This document shows, in pieces, positions 37,360 through 49,400 of a stretch of 64,000 nucleotides of DNA. Every line of letters starts with the position of its first letter. Positions within the stretch are counted from its first letter, which is position 1. A model generated the notes under the pieces. It was not told where the DNA came from, ran no database searches, and worked only from the letters and a program-made list of their open reading frames with translations. Position numbers and translations under genes: made by a program. This stretch comes from Flabesymbios commensalis (lineage: Eukaryota > Annelida > Polychaeta > Terebellida > Flabelligeridae): the NCBI GenBank assembly GCA_964017125.1, contig OZ024912.1, forward strand, positions 79,852,649-79,916,648, read 5' to 3'.

Positions 37360-40150
37360 AATGGAAAACGGTTGAGAATTGACGTGTCAATTGACGTCTA
37401 AATGAATAACTTTTAAAAATATTCAATCAAATTTCACACTAATCTCATTTATAACTTTTGAAGTACTCAATCAAACTTCGCCAAATTTACAGTAAAGTTG
37501 CCATAATACCAGCCGATGATGCCTGCAAAATTACATGGAAAACTGTTGAGAATTGACGTGTCAATTGAAGTCTAAATGAATAACTTTTAAAAATATTCAA
37601 TCAAATTTCACACTAATCTCATTTATAACTTTTGAAGTACTCAATCAAACTTCGCCAAATTTACAGTAAAGTTGCCATAATAACAGCCGATGATGCCTGC
37701 AAAATTACACGGAAAACGGTTGAGAATTGACGTGTCAATTGACGTCTAAATGAATAACTTTTAAAAATATTCAATCAAATTTCACACTAATCTCATTAAT
37801 AACTTTTGAAGTACTCAATCAAACTTCGCCAAATTTATAGGGATGTTGCCGTAATACCAACCAATAGTGCATGCAAATATAACATGGAAAACGGTTGAGA
37901 ATTAACGTCTGAATTGAAGTCTAAATGAATAACTTTTAAAAATATTTAATCAAATTTCACGCTAATCTCATTAATAACTTTTGAAGTACTCAATTAAACT
38001 TCGCCAAATTTACAGGGATGGTGCCGTAATACCGGCCGATGGTGTCTGCAAAATTAAATGGAAAACGGTTGAGAATTGACGTCTGAATTGCAGTCTAAAT
38101 GAATAATTTTTAAAAATATTCAATCAAATTTCATACTAATCTCATTATTAACTTTTGAAATACGCAATCAAACTTCGAAAAAATTACAAGAGAATTGCCG
38201 TAATACCAGCCCATGGTGCCTACAAAATTACATGGAAAACGTTTGAGAATTGACGTCTGAATTGCAGTCTAAATGAATAACTTTTAAAAATATTCAATCA
38301 AATTTCACACTAATCTCATTAATAACTTTTGAAGTACGTAATCAAACTTCAAAAAAATTACAAGAGAGTTGCCGTAATACCAGCCGATGGTGCCTGCAAA
38401 ATTAAATGGAAAACGGTTGAGAATTGACGTTTCAATTGACGTCTAAATGAATAACTTTTAAAAAAAATTCAATCAAATTTCACACTAATCTCATTAATAA
38501 CTTTTGAAGTACTTAATCAAACTTCGCCAAATTTACAGTAAAGTTGCCATAATACCAGCCGATGATGCCTGCAAATTTAAATGGAAAACGGTTGAGAATT
38601 GACGTCTGAATTGCAGTCTAAATGAATAACTTTTAAAAATATTCAATCAAATTTCACACTAATCTCATTAATAACTTTTGAAGTACGTAATCAAACTTCA
38701 AAAAAATTACAAGAGAGTTGCCGTAATACCAGCCGATGGTGCCTGCAAAATTAAATGGAAAACGGTTGAGAATTGACGTGTCAATTGACGTCTAAATGAA
38801 TAACTTTTAAAAATATTCAATCAAATTTCACACTAATCTCATTTATAATTTTTGAAGTACTCAATCAAACTTCGCCAAATTTACAGTAAAGTTGCCATAA
38901 TACCAGCCGATGATGCCTGCAAAATTACATGGAAAACTGTTGAGAATTGACGTGTCAATTGAAGTCTAAATGAATAACTTTTAAAAATATTCAATCAAAT
39001 TTCACACTAATCTCATTTATAACTTTTGAAGTACTCAATCAAACTTCGCCAAATTTACAGTAAAGTTGCCATAATAACAGCCGATGATGCCTGCAAAATT
39101 ACACGGAAAACGGTTGAGAATTGACGTGTCAATTGACGTCTAAATGAATAACTTTTAAAAATATTCAATCAAATTTCACACTAATCTCATTAATAACTTT
39201 TGAAGTACTCAATCAAACTTCGCCAAATTTATAGGGATGTTGCCGTAATACCAACCAATAGTGCATGCAAATATAACATGGAAAACGGTTGAGAATTAAC
39301 GTCTGAATTGAAGTCTAAATGAATAACTTTTAAAAATATTTAATCAAATTTCACGCTAATCTCATTAATAACTTTTGAAGTACTCAATTAAACTTCGCCA
39401 AATTTACAGGGATGGTGCCGTAATACCGGCCGATGGTGTCTGCAAAATTAAATGGAAAACGGTTGAGAATTGACGTCTGAATTGCAGTCTAAATGAATAA
39501 TTTTTAAAAATATTCAATCAAATTTCATACTAATCTCATTATTAACTTTTGAAGTACGCAATCAAACTTCGAAAAAATTACAAGAGAATTGCCGTAATAC
39601 CAGCCCATGGTGCCTACAAAATTACATGGAAAACGTTTGAGAATTGACGTCTGAATTGCAGTCTAAATGAATAACTTTTAAAAATATTCAATCAAATTTC
39701 ACACTAATCTCATTAATAACTTTTGAAGTACGTAATCAAACTTCAAAAAAATTACAAGAGAGTTGCCGTAATACCAGCCGATGGTGCCTGCAAAATTAAA
39801 TGGAAAACGGTTGAGAATTGACGTGTCAATTGACGTCTAAATGAATAACTTTTAAAAAAAATTCAATCAAATTTCACACTAATCTCATTAATAACTTTTG
39901 AAGTACTTAATCAAACTTCGCCAAATTTACAGTAAAGTTGCCATAATACCAGCCGATGATGCCTGCAAATTTAAATGGAAAACGGTTGAGAATTGACGTC
40001 TGAATTGCAGTCTAAATGAATAACTTTTAAAAATATTCAATCAAATTTCACACTAATCTCATTAATAACTTTTGAAGTACGTAATCAAACTTCAAAAAAA
40101 TTACAAGAGAGTTGCCGTAATACCAGCCGATGGTGCCTGCAAAATTAAAT
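37360..40150 (+). repeat. Eight-monomer (1394 bp) tandem pair
   Basis: GCAAATATAAC near 37873 recurs near 39267, and CATACTAATCTC with AATAATTTTTAAAAA near 38104 recurs near 39498. Units are about 37360-38760 and 38761-40150. The two extra bases come from one ATATAAC monomer and one eight-A monomer. The left unit starts inside the right end of copy B, so this event straddles the B boundary and postdates it or defined it. Confidence 0.82.
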
Positions 40151-43100
40151 GGAAAACGGTTGAGAATTGACGTGTCAATTGACGTCTAAATGAATAACTT
40201 TTAAAAATATTCAATCAAATTTCACACTAATCTCATTTATAACTTTTGAAGTACTCAATCAAACTTCGCCAAATTTACAGTAAAGTTGCCATAATACCAG
40301 CCGATGATACCTGCAAAATTACATGGAAAACGGTTGAGAATTATCGTGTCAATTGAAGTCTAAATGAATAACTTTTAAAAATATTCAATCAAATTTCACA
40401 CTAATCTCATTTATAACTTTTGAAGTACTCAATCAAACTTCGCCAAATTTACAGTAAAGTTGCCATAATAACAGCCGATGATGCCTGCAAAATTACATGG
40501 AAAACGGTTGAGAATTGACGTGTCAATTGACGTCTAAATGAATAACTTTTAAAAATATTCAATCAAATTTCACACTAATCTCATTAATAACTTTTGAAGT
40601 ACTCAATCAAACTTTGCCAAATTTACAGGAAAGTGGCCATAGTGGCCGATGGTGCCTGCAAAATTACATGGAAAACGGTTGAGAATTGACGTGTCAATTG
40701 ACGTCTAAATGAATAACTTTTAAAAAAAATTCAATCAAATTTCACACTAATCTCATTAATAACTTTTGAAGTACTTAATCAAACTTCGCCAAATTTACAG
40801 GAAAGTTGCCATAAAACCAGCCGATGGTGCCTGCAAAATTACATGGAAAACGGTTGAGAATTGATGTGTCAATTGACGTCTAAATGAATAACTTTTAAAA
40901 ATATTCAATCAAATTTCACACTAATCTCATTAATAACTTTTGAAGTACTCAATCAAACTTCGCCAAATTTATAGGGATTTTGCCGTAATACCAACCAATA
41001 GTGCATGCAAATATAACATGGAAAACGGTTGAGAATTAACGTCTGAATTGAAGTCTAAATGAATAACTTTTAAAAATATTTAATCAAATTTCACGCTAAT
41101 CTCATTAATAACTTTTGAAGTACTCAATTAAACTTCGCCAAATTTACAGGGATGGTGCCGTAATACCGGCCGATGGTGTCTGCAAAATTAAATGGAAAAC
41201 GGTTGAGAATTGACGTCTGAATTGCAGTCTAAATGAATAACTTTTAAAAATATTCAATCAAATTTCACACTAATCTCATTATTAACTTTTGAAGTACGCA
41301 ATCAAACTTCGAAAAAATTACAAGAGAGTTGCCGTAATACCAGCCGATGGTGCCTACAAAATTACATGGAAAACGTTTGAGAATTGACGTCTGAATTGCA
41401 GTCTAAATGAATAACTTTTAAAAATATTCAATCAAATTTCACACTAATCTCATTAATAACTTTTGAAGTACGTAATCAAACTTCAAAAAAATTACAAGAG
41501 AGTTGCCGTAATACCAGCCGATGGTGCCTGCAAAATTAAATGGAAAACGGTTGAGAATTGACGTGTCAATTGACGTCTAAATGAATAACTTTTAAAAATA
41601 TTCAATCAAATTTCACACTAATCTCATTTATAACTTTTGAAGTACTTAATCAAACTTCGCCAAATTTACAGTAAAGTTGCCATAATACCAGCCGATGATG
41701 CCTGCAAAATTACATGGAAAACGGTTGAGAATTGACGTGTCAATTGACGTCTAAATGAATAACTTTTAAAAATATTCAATCAAATTTCACACTAATCTCA
41801 TTTATAATTTTTGAAGTACTCAATCAAACTTCGCCAAATTTACAGTAAAGTTGCCATAATACCAGCCGATGATGCCTGCAAAATTACATGGAAAACTCTT
41901 GAGAATTGACGTGTCAATTGAAGTCTAAATGAATAACTTTTAAAAATATTCAATCAAATTTCACACTAATCTCATTTATAACTTTTGAAGTACTCAATCA
42001 AACTTCGCCAAATTTACAGTAAAGTTGCCATAATAACAGCCGATGATGCCTGCAAAATTACACGGAAAACGGTTGAGAATTGACGTGTCAATTGACGTCT
42101 AAATGAATAACTTTTAAAAATATTCAATCAAATTTCACACTAATCTCATTAATAACTTTTGAAGTACTCAATCAAACTTCGCCAAATTTATAGGGATGTT
42201 GCCGTAATACCAACCAATAGTGCATGCAAATATAACATGGAAAACGGTTGAGAATTAACGTCTGAATTGAAGTCTAAATGAATAACTTTTAAAAATATTT
42301 AATCAAATTTCACGCTAATCTCATTAATAACTTTTGAAGTACTCAATTAAACTTCGCCAAATTTACAGGGATGGTGCCGTAATACCGGCCGATGGTGTCT
42401 GCAAAATTAAATGGAAAACGGTTGAGAATTGACGTCTGAATTGCAGTCTAAATGAATAATTTTTAAAAATATTCAATCAAATTTCATACTAATCTCATTA
42501 TTAACTTTTGAAGTACGCAATCAAACTTCGAAAAAATTACAAGAGAATTGCCGTAATACCAGCCCATGGTGCCTACAAAATTACATGGAAAACGTTTGAG
42601 AATTGACGTCTGAATTGCAGTCTAAATGAATAACTTTTAAAAATATTCAATCAAATTTCACACTAATCTCATTAATAACTTTTGAAGTACGTAATCAAAC
42701 TTCAAAAAAATTACAAGAGAGTTGCCGTAATACCAGCCGATGGTGCCTGCAAAATTAAATGGAAAACGGTTGAGAATTGACGTGTCAATTGACGTCTAAA
42801 TGAATAACTTTTAAAAAAAATTCAATCAAATTTCACACTAATCTCATTAATAACTTTTGAAGTACTTAATCAAACTTCGCCAAATTTACAGTAAAGTTGC
42901 CATAATACCAGCCGATGATGCCTGCAAATTTAAATGGAAAACGGTTGAGAATTGACGTCTGAATTGCAGTCTAAATGAATAACTTTTAAAAATATTCAAT
43001 CAAATTTCACACTAATCTCATTAATAACTTTTGAAGTACGTAATCAAACTTCAAAAAAATTACAAGAGAGTTGCCGTAATACCAGCCGATGGTGCCTGCA

Positions 43101-44680
43101 AAATTAAATGGAAAACGGTTGAGAATTGACGTGTCAATTGACGTCTAAATGAATAACTTTTAAAAATATTCAATCAAATTTCACACTAATCTCATTTATA
43201 ACTTTTGAAGTACTCAATCAAACTTCGCCAAATTTACAGTAAAGTTGCCATAATACCAGCCGATGATACCTGCAAAATTACATGGAAAACGGTTGAGAAT
43301 TATCGTGTCAATTGAAGTCTAAATGAATAACTTTTAAAAATATTCAATCAAATTTCACACTAATCTCATTTATAACTTTTGAAGTACTCAATCAAACTTC
43401 GCCAAATTTACAGTAAAGTTGCCATAATAACAGCCGATGATGCCTGCAAAATTACATGGAAAACGGTTGAGAATTGACGTGTCAATTGACGTCTAAATGA
43501 ATAACTTTTAAAAATATTCAATCAAATTTCACACTAATCTCATTAATAACTTTTGAAGTACTCAATCAAACTTTGCCAAATTTACAGGAAAGTGGCCATA
43601 GTGGCCGATGGTGCCTGCAAAATTACATGGAAAACGGTTGAGAATTGACGTGTCAATTGACGTCTAAATGAATAACTTTTAAAAAAAATTCAATCAAATT
43701 TCACACTAATCTCATTAATAACTTTTGAAGTACTTAATCAAACTTCGCCAAATTTACAGGAAAGTTGCCATAAAACCAGCCGATGGTGCCTGCAAAATTA
43801 CATGGAAAACGGTTGAGAATTGATGTGTCAATTGACGTCTAAATGAATAACTTTTAAAAATATTCAATCAAATTTCACACTAATCTCATTAATAACTTTT
43901 GAAGTACTCAATCAAACTTCGCCAAATTTATAGGGATTTTGCCGTAATACCAACCAATAGTGCATGCAAATATAACATGGAAAACGGTTGAGAATTAACG
44001 TCTGAATTGAAGTCTAAATGAATAACTTTTAAAAATATTTAATCAAATTTCACGCTAATCTCATTAATAACTTTTGAAGTACTCAATTAAACTTCGCCAA
44101 ATTTACAGGGATGGTGCCGTAATACCGGCCGATGGTGTCTGCAAAATTAAATGGAAAACGGTTGAGAATTGACGTCTGAATTGCAGTCTAAATGAATAAC
44201 TTTTAAAAATATTCAATCAAATTTCACACTAATCTCATTATTAACTTTTGAAGTACGCAATCAAACTTCGAAAAAATTACAAGAGAGTTGCCGTAATACC
44301 AGCCGATGGTGCCTACAAAATTACATGGAAAACGTTTGAGAATTGACGTCTGAATTGCAGTCTAAATGAATAACTTTTAAAAATATTCAATCAAATTTCA
44401 CACTAATCTCATTAATAACTTTTGAAGTACGTAATCAAACTTCAAAAAAATTACAAGAGAGTTGCCGTAATACCAGCCGATGGTGCCTGCAAAATTAAAT
44501 GGAAAACGGTTGAGAATTGACGTGTCAATTGACGTCTAAATGAATAACTTTTAAAAATATTCAATCAAATTTCACACTAATCTCATTTATAACTTTTGAA
44601 GTACTTAATCAAACTTCGCCAAATTTACAGTAAAGTTGCCATAATACCAGCCGATGATGCCTGCAAAATTACATGGAAAA
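38760..44680 (+). repeat. 17-monomer (2959 bp) tandem pair
   Basis: The 3 bp shortened word ATAGTGGCCGATGG occurs near 40639 and 43598, and CTCATTTATAATTTTTG near 38837 and 41796. CATACTAATCTC near 39526 recurs near 42485. All are 2959 bp apart. Units are about 38760-41719 and 41720-44680. The length of 17 x 174 + 1 is accounted for by four one-base gains and one 3 bp loss. The left unit includes the second half of the 1394 bp pair, so the overlap orders the events: 1394 bp first, then 2959 bp. Confidence 0.86.
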
Positions 44681-46010
44681 CGGTTGAGAATTGACGTGTC
44701 AATTGAAGTCTAAATGAATAACTTTTAAAAATATTCAATCAAATTTCACTCTAATCTCATTTATAACTTTTGAAGTACTCAATCAAACTTCGCCAAATTT
44801 ACAGTAAAGTTGCCATAATAACAGCCGATGATGCCTGCAAAATTACACGGAAAACGGTTGAGAATTGACGTGTCAATTGACGTCTAAATGAATAACTTTT
44901 AAAAATATTCAATAAAATTTCACACTAATCTCATTAATAACTTTTGAAGTACTCAATCAAACTTCGCCAAATTTATAGGGATTTTGCCGTAATACCAACC
45001 AATAGTGCATGCAAATATAACATGGAAAACGGTTGAGAATTAACGTCTGAATTGAAGTCTAAATGAATAACTTTTAAAAATATTTAATCAAATTTCACGC
45101 TAATCTCATTAATAACTTTTGAAGTACTCAATTAAACTTCGCCAAATTTACAGGGATGGTGCCGTAATACCGGCCGATGGTGTCTGCAAAATTAAATGGA
45201 AAACGGTTGAGAATTGACGTCTGAATTGCAGTCTAAATGAATAACTTTTAAAAATATTCAATCAAATTTCACACTAATCTCATTATTAACTTTTGAAGTA
45301 CGCAATCAAACTTCAAAAAAATTACAAGAGAGTTGCCGTAATACCAGCCGATGGTGCCTACAAAATTACATGGAAAACGTTTGAGAATTGACGTCTGAAT
45401 TGCAGTCTAAATGAATAACTTTTAAAAATATTCAATCAAATTTCACACTAATCTCATTAATAACTTTTGAAGTACGTAATCAAACTTCAAAAAAATTACA
45501 AGAGAGTTGCCGTAATACCAGCCGATGGTGCCTGCAAAATTAAATGGAAAACGGTTGAGAATTGACGTGTCAATTGACGTCTAAATGAATAACTTTTAAA
45601 AATATTCAATCAAATTTCACACTAATCTCATTTATAACTTTTGAAGTACTTAATCAAACTTCGCCAAATTTACAGTAAAGTTGCCATAATACCAGCCGAT
45701 GATGCCTGCAAAATTACATGGAAAACGGTTGAGAATTGACGTGTCAATTGAAGTCTAAATGAATAACTTTTAAAAATATTCAATCAAATTTCACTCTAAT
45801 CTCATTTATAACTTTTGAAGTACTCAATCAAACTTCGCCAAATTTACAGTAAAGTTGCCATAATAACAGCCGATGATGCCTGCAAAATTACACGGAAAAC
45901 GGTTGAGAATTGACGTGTCAATTGACGTCTAAATGAATAACTTTTAAAAATATTCAATAAAATTTCACACTAATCTCATTAATAACTTTTGAAGTACTCA
46001 ATCAAACTTT
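43870..46010 (+). repeat. Six-monomer (1045 bp) tandem pair
   Basis: TTTCACTCTAATC at 44744 recurs at 45789, and the rare AATAAAATTTCAC near 44912 recurs near 45957. GGGATTTTGCCG also appears near 43937 and again 1045 bp later. The match ends near 46010, where TTTGCC replaces TTCGCC. It overlaps the right unit of the 2959 bp pair. Confidence 0.82.
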
Positions 46011-46620
46011 GCCAAATTTACAGGAAAGTGGCCATAGTACCAGCCGATGGTGCCTGCAAAATTACATGGAAAACGGTTGAGAATTAACGTGTCAATTGAC
46101 GTCTAAATGAATAACTTTTAAAAAAAATTCAATCAAATTTCACACTAATCTCATTAATAACTTTTGAAGTACTTAATCAAACTTCGCCAAATTTACAGGA
46201 AAGTTGCCATAAAACCAGCCGATGGTGCCTGCAAAATTACATGGAAAACGGTTGAGAATTGACGTGTCAATTGACGTCTAAATGAATAACTTTTAAAAAT
46301 ATTCAATCAAATTTCACACTAATCTCATTAATAACTTTTGAAGTATCCAATCAAACTTCGCCAAATTTATAGGGATGTCGCCGTAATACCAACCAATAGT
46401 GCATGCAAATATAACATGGAAAACGGTTGAGAATTAACGTCTGAATTGAAGTCTAAATGAATAACTTTTAAAAATATTTAATCAAATTTCACGCTAATCT
46501 CATTAATAACATTTGAAGTACTCAATTAAACTTCGCCAAATTTACAGGGATGGTGCCGTAATACCGGCCGATGGTGTCTGCAAAATTAAATGGAAAACGG
46601 TTGAGAATTGACGTCTGAAT
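46011..46620 (+). repeat. Last left-domain monomers
   Basis: Monomers with AAGTGGCCATAG, an eight-A run, ATAAAACC, then the last GCAAATATAAC b monomer (near 46408, with GATGTCGCC) and the last c monomer carrying GGTGTCTGC (near 46573). These markers run through the left 46 kb and are not seen to the right. No gene. Confidence 0.75.
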
Positions 46621-49400
46621 TGCAGTCTAAATGAATAACTTTTAAAAATATTCAATCAAATTTCACACTAATCTCATTATTAACTTTTGAAGTACGCAAT
46701 CAAACTTCGAAAAAATTACAAGAGAGTTGCCGTAATACCAGCCGATGGTGCCTGCAAAATTACATGGAAAACGGTTGAGAATTGACGTCTGAATTGCAGT
46801 CTAAATGAATAACTTTTAAAAATATTCAATCAAATTTTACACTAATCTCATTAATAACTTTTGAAGTACGCAATCAAACTTCGAAAAAATTACAAGAGAG
46901 TTGCCGTAATACCAGCCGATGGTGCCTGCAAAATTACATGGAAAACGGTTGAGAATTGACGTGTCAATTGACGTCTAAATGAATAACTTTTAAAAATATT
47001 CAATCAAATTTCACACTAATCTCATTAATAACTTTTGAAGTACGTAATCAAACTTTGAAAAAATTACAAGACAGTTGCCATAATATTAGCCGATGGTGCC
47101 TGCAAAATTACATGGAAAACGGTTGAGAATTGACGTCTGAATTGCAGTCTAAATGAATAACTTTTAAAAATATTCAATCAAATTTCACACTAATCTCATT
47201 AATAACTTTTGAAGTACGCAATCAAACTTCAAAAAATTACAAGAGAGTTGCCGTAATACCAGCCGATGGTGACTGCAAAATTCCATGGAAAACGGTTTAG
47301 AATTGACGTGTCAATTGACGTGTAAATGAATAACTTTTAAAAATATTCAATCAAATTTCACACTAATCTCATTAATAACTTTTGAAGTACTATATCAAAC
47401 TTCTCCAAATTTACAGTAAAGTTGCCAAAATACCAGCCGATGGTGCCTGCAAAATTACATGGAAAACGGTTGAGAATTGACGTGTCAAATGACGTCTGAA
47501 TGAATAACTTTTAAAAAAATTCAATCAAATTTCACACTAATCTCATTAATAACTTTTGAAGTACTCAATCAAACTTCGCCAAATTTACAGGAAAGTTGCC
47601 ATAAAACCAGCCGATGGTGCCTGCAAAATTACATGGACAACGGTTGAGAATTGACGTGTCAATTGACGTCTAAATGAATAACTTTTAAAAATATTCAATC
47701 AAATTTCACACTAATCTCATAAATAACTTTTGAAGTACTCAATCAAACTTCGCCAAATTTATAGGGATGTTGCCGTAATACCAACCAATAGTGAATGCAA
47801 AATTACATGAAAAACAGTTGTGAATTAACGTCTGAATTGAAGTCTAAATGAATAACTTTTAAAAATATTTAATCAAATTTCACGCTAATCTCATTAATAA
47901 CTTTTGAAGTACTCTATTAAACTTCGCCAAATTTACAGGGATGGTGTCGTAATACCGGCCGATGGTGTCAGCAAAATTAAATGGAAAACGGTTGAGAATT
48001 GACGTCTTAATTGCAGTCTAAATGAATAACTTTTAAAAATATTCAATCAAATTTCACACTAATCTCATTATTAACTTTTGAAGTACGCAATCAAACTTCG
48101 AAAAAATTACAAGAGAGTTGCCGTAATACCAGCCGATGGTGCCTGCAAAATTACATGGAAAACGGTTGAGAATTGACGTCTGAATTGCAGTCTAAATGAA
48201 TAACTTTTAAAAATATTCAATCAAATTTCACACTAATCTCATTAATAACTTTTGAAGTACGCAATCAAACTTCGAAAAAATTACAAGAGAGTTGCCGTAA
48301 TACCAGCCGATGGTGCCTGCAAAATTACATGGAAAACGGTTCAGAATTGACGTGTCAATTGACGTCTAAATGAATAACTTTTAAAAATATTCAATCAAAT
48401 TTCACACTAATCTCATTAATAACTTTTGAAGTACGTAATCAAACTTCGAAAAAATTACAAGAGAGTTGCCATAATATTAGCCGATGGTGCCTGCAAAATT
48501 ACATGGAAAACGGTTGAGAATTGACGTCTGAATTGCAGTCTAAATGAATAACTTTTAAAAATATTCAATCAAATTTCACACTAATCTCATTAATAACTTT
48601 TGAAGTACGCAATCAAACTTCGAAAAAATTAAAAGAGAGTTGCCGTAATACCAGCCGATGGTGCCTGCAAAATTACATGGAAAAGGTTAAGAATTGACGT
48701 GTCAATTGACGTGTAAATGAATAACTTTTAAAAATATTCAATCAAATTTCACACTAATCTCATTAATAACTTTTGAAGTACTATATCAAACTTCGCCAAA
48801 TTTACAGTAAAGTTGCCAAAATACCAGCCGATGATGCCTGCAAAATTACATGGAAAACGGTTGAGAATTGACGTGTCAAATGACGTCTGAATGAATAACT
48901 TTTAAAAAAATTCAATCAAATTTCACACTAATCTCATTAATAACTTTTGAAGTACTCAATCAAACTTCGCCAAATTTACAGTATAGTTGCCATAATACCA
49001 GCCGATGATGCCTGCAAAATTACATGGAAAACGGTTGAGAATTGACGTGTCAATTGAAGTCTAAATGAATAACTTTTAAAAATATTCAATCAAATTTCAC
49101 ACTAATCTCATTTATAACTTTTGAAGTACTCAATCAAACTTCGCCAAATTTATAGGGATGTTGCCGTAATACCAACCAATAGTGAATGCAAAATTACATG
49201 AAAAACGGTTGAGAATTAACGTCTGAAGTGAAGTCTAAATGAATAACTTTTAAAAATATTTAATCAAATTTCACGCTAATCTCATTAATAACTTTTGAAG
49301 TACTCTATTAAACTTCGCCAAATTTACAGGGATGGTGTCGTAATACCGGCCGATGGTGTCAGCAAAATTAAATGGAAAACGGTTGAGAATTGACGTCTTA
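46621..49400 (+). repeat. Eight-monomer (1391 bp) tandem pair
   Basis: TAATATTAGCC at 47081 recurs at 48472, and GACGTCTTAATTGCAG at 48001 recurs at 49392. CTATATCAAAC near 47391 recurs near 48781. The step is eight monomers minus one base, with single-base losses near 47230 (CTTCAAAAAATTAC) and near 48684 (AAAAGGTTAAG). Type b and c monomers here first show GTGAATGC and GGTGTCAGC. Confidence 0.8.

Larger units (their letters stand above)
21712..37900 (+). repeat. Large tandem block, copy B (about 16.2 kb)
   Basis: Copy B repeats copy A, including rare private changes such as CTCATGAATAAC, GATTGTCCCCGC, ACACCAGCC and CAATGGACG. In the stretches compared by eye only scattered single-base differences appear, for example TTACTTGG near 26042 against TTACATTG near 10211, and CTAATTG at 29041 against CTAAATG in A. 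The length difference of +357 bp is fully explained by: +10 (deletion in A), -1, +1567 (nine extra monomers in B), -1, -174, +1 and -1045 bp. After about 37900-38050 the sequence no longer follows the start of A, so there is no third copy. Confidence 0.93.

Noticed and set aside
5880-37900. 16 kb direct repeats as ends of a large mobile element
   Set aside because: The two copies are adjacent with nothing between them and are made only of satellite monomers, so they are a tandem duplication and not terminal repeats.
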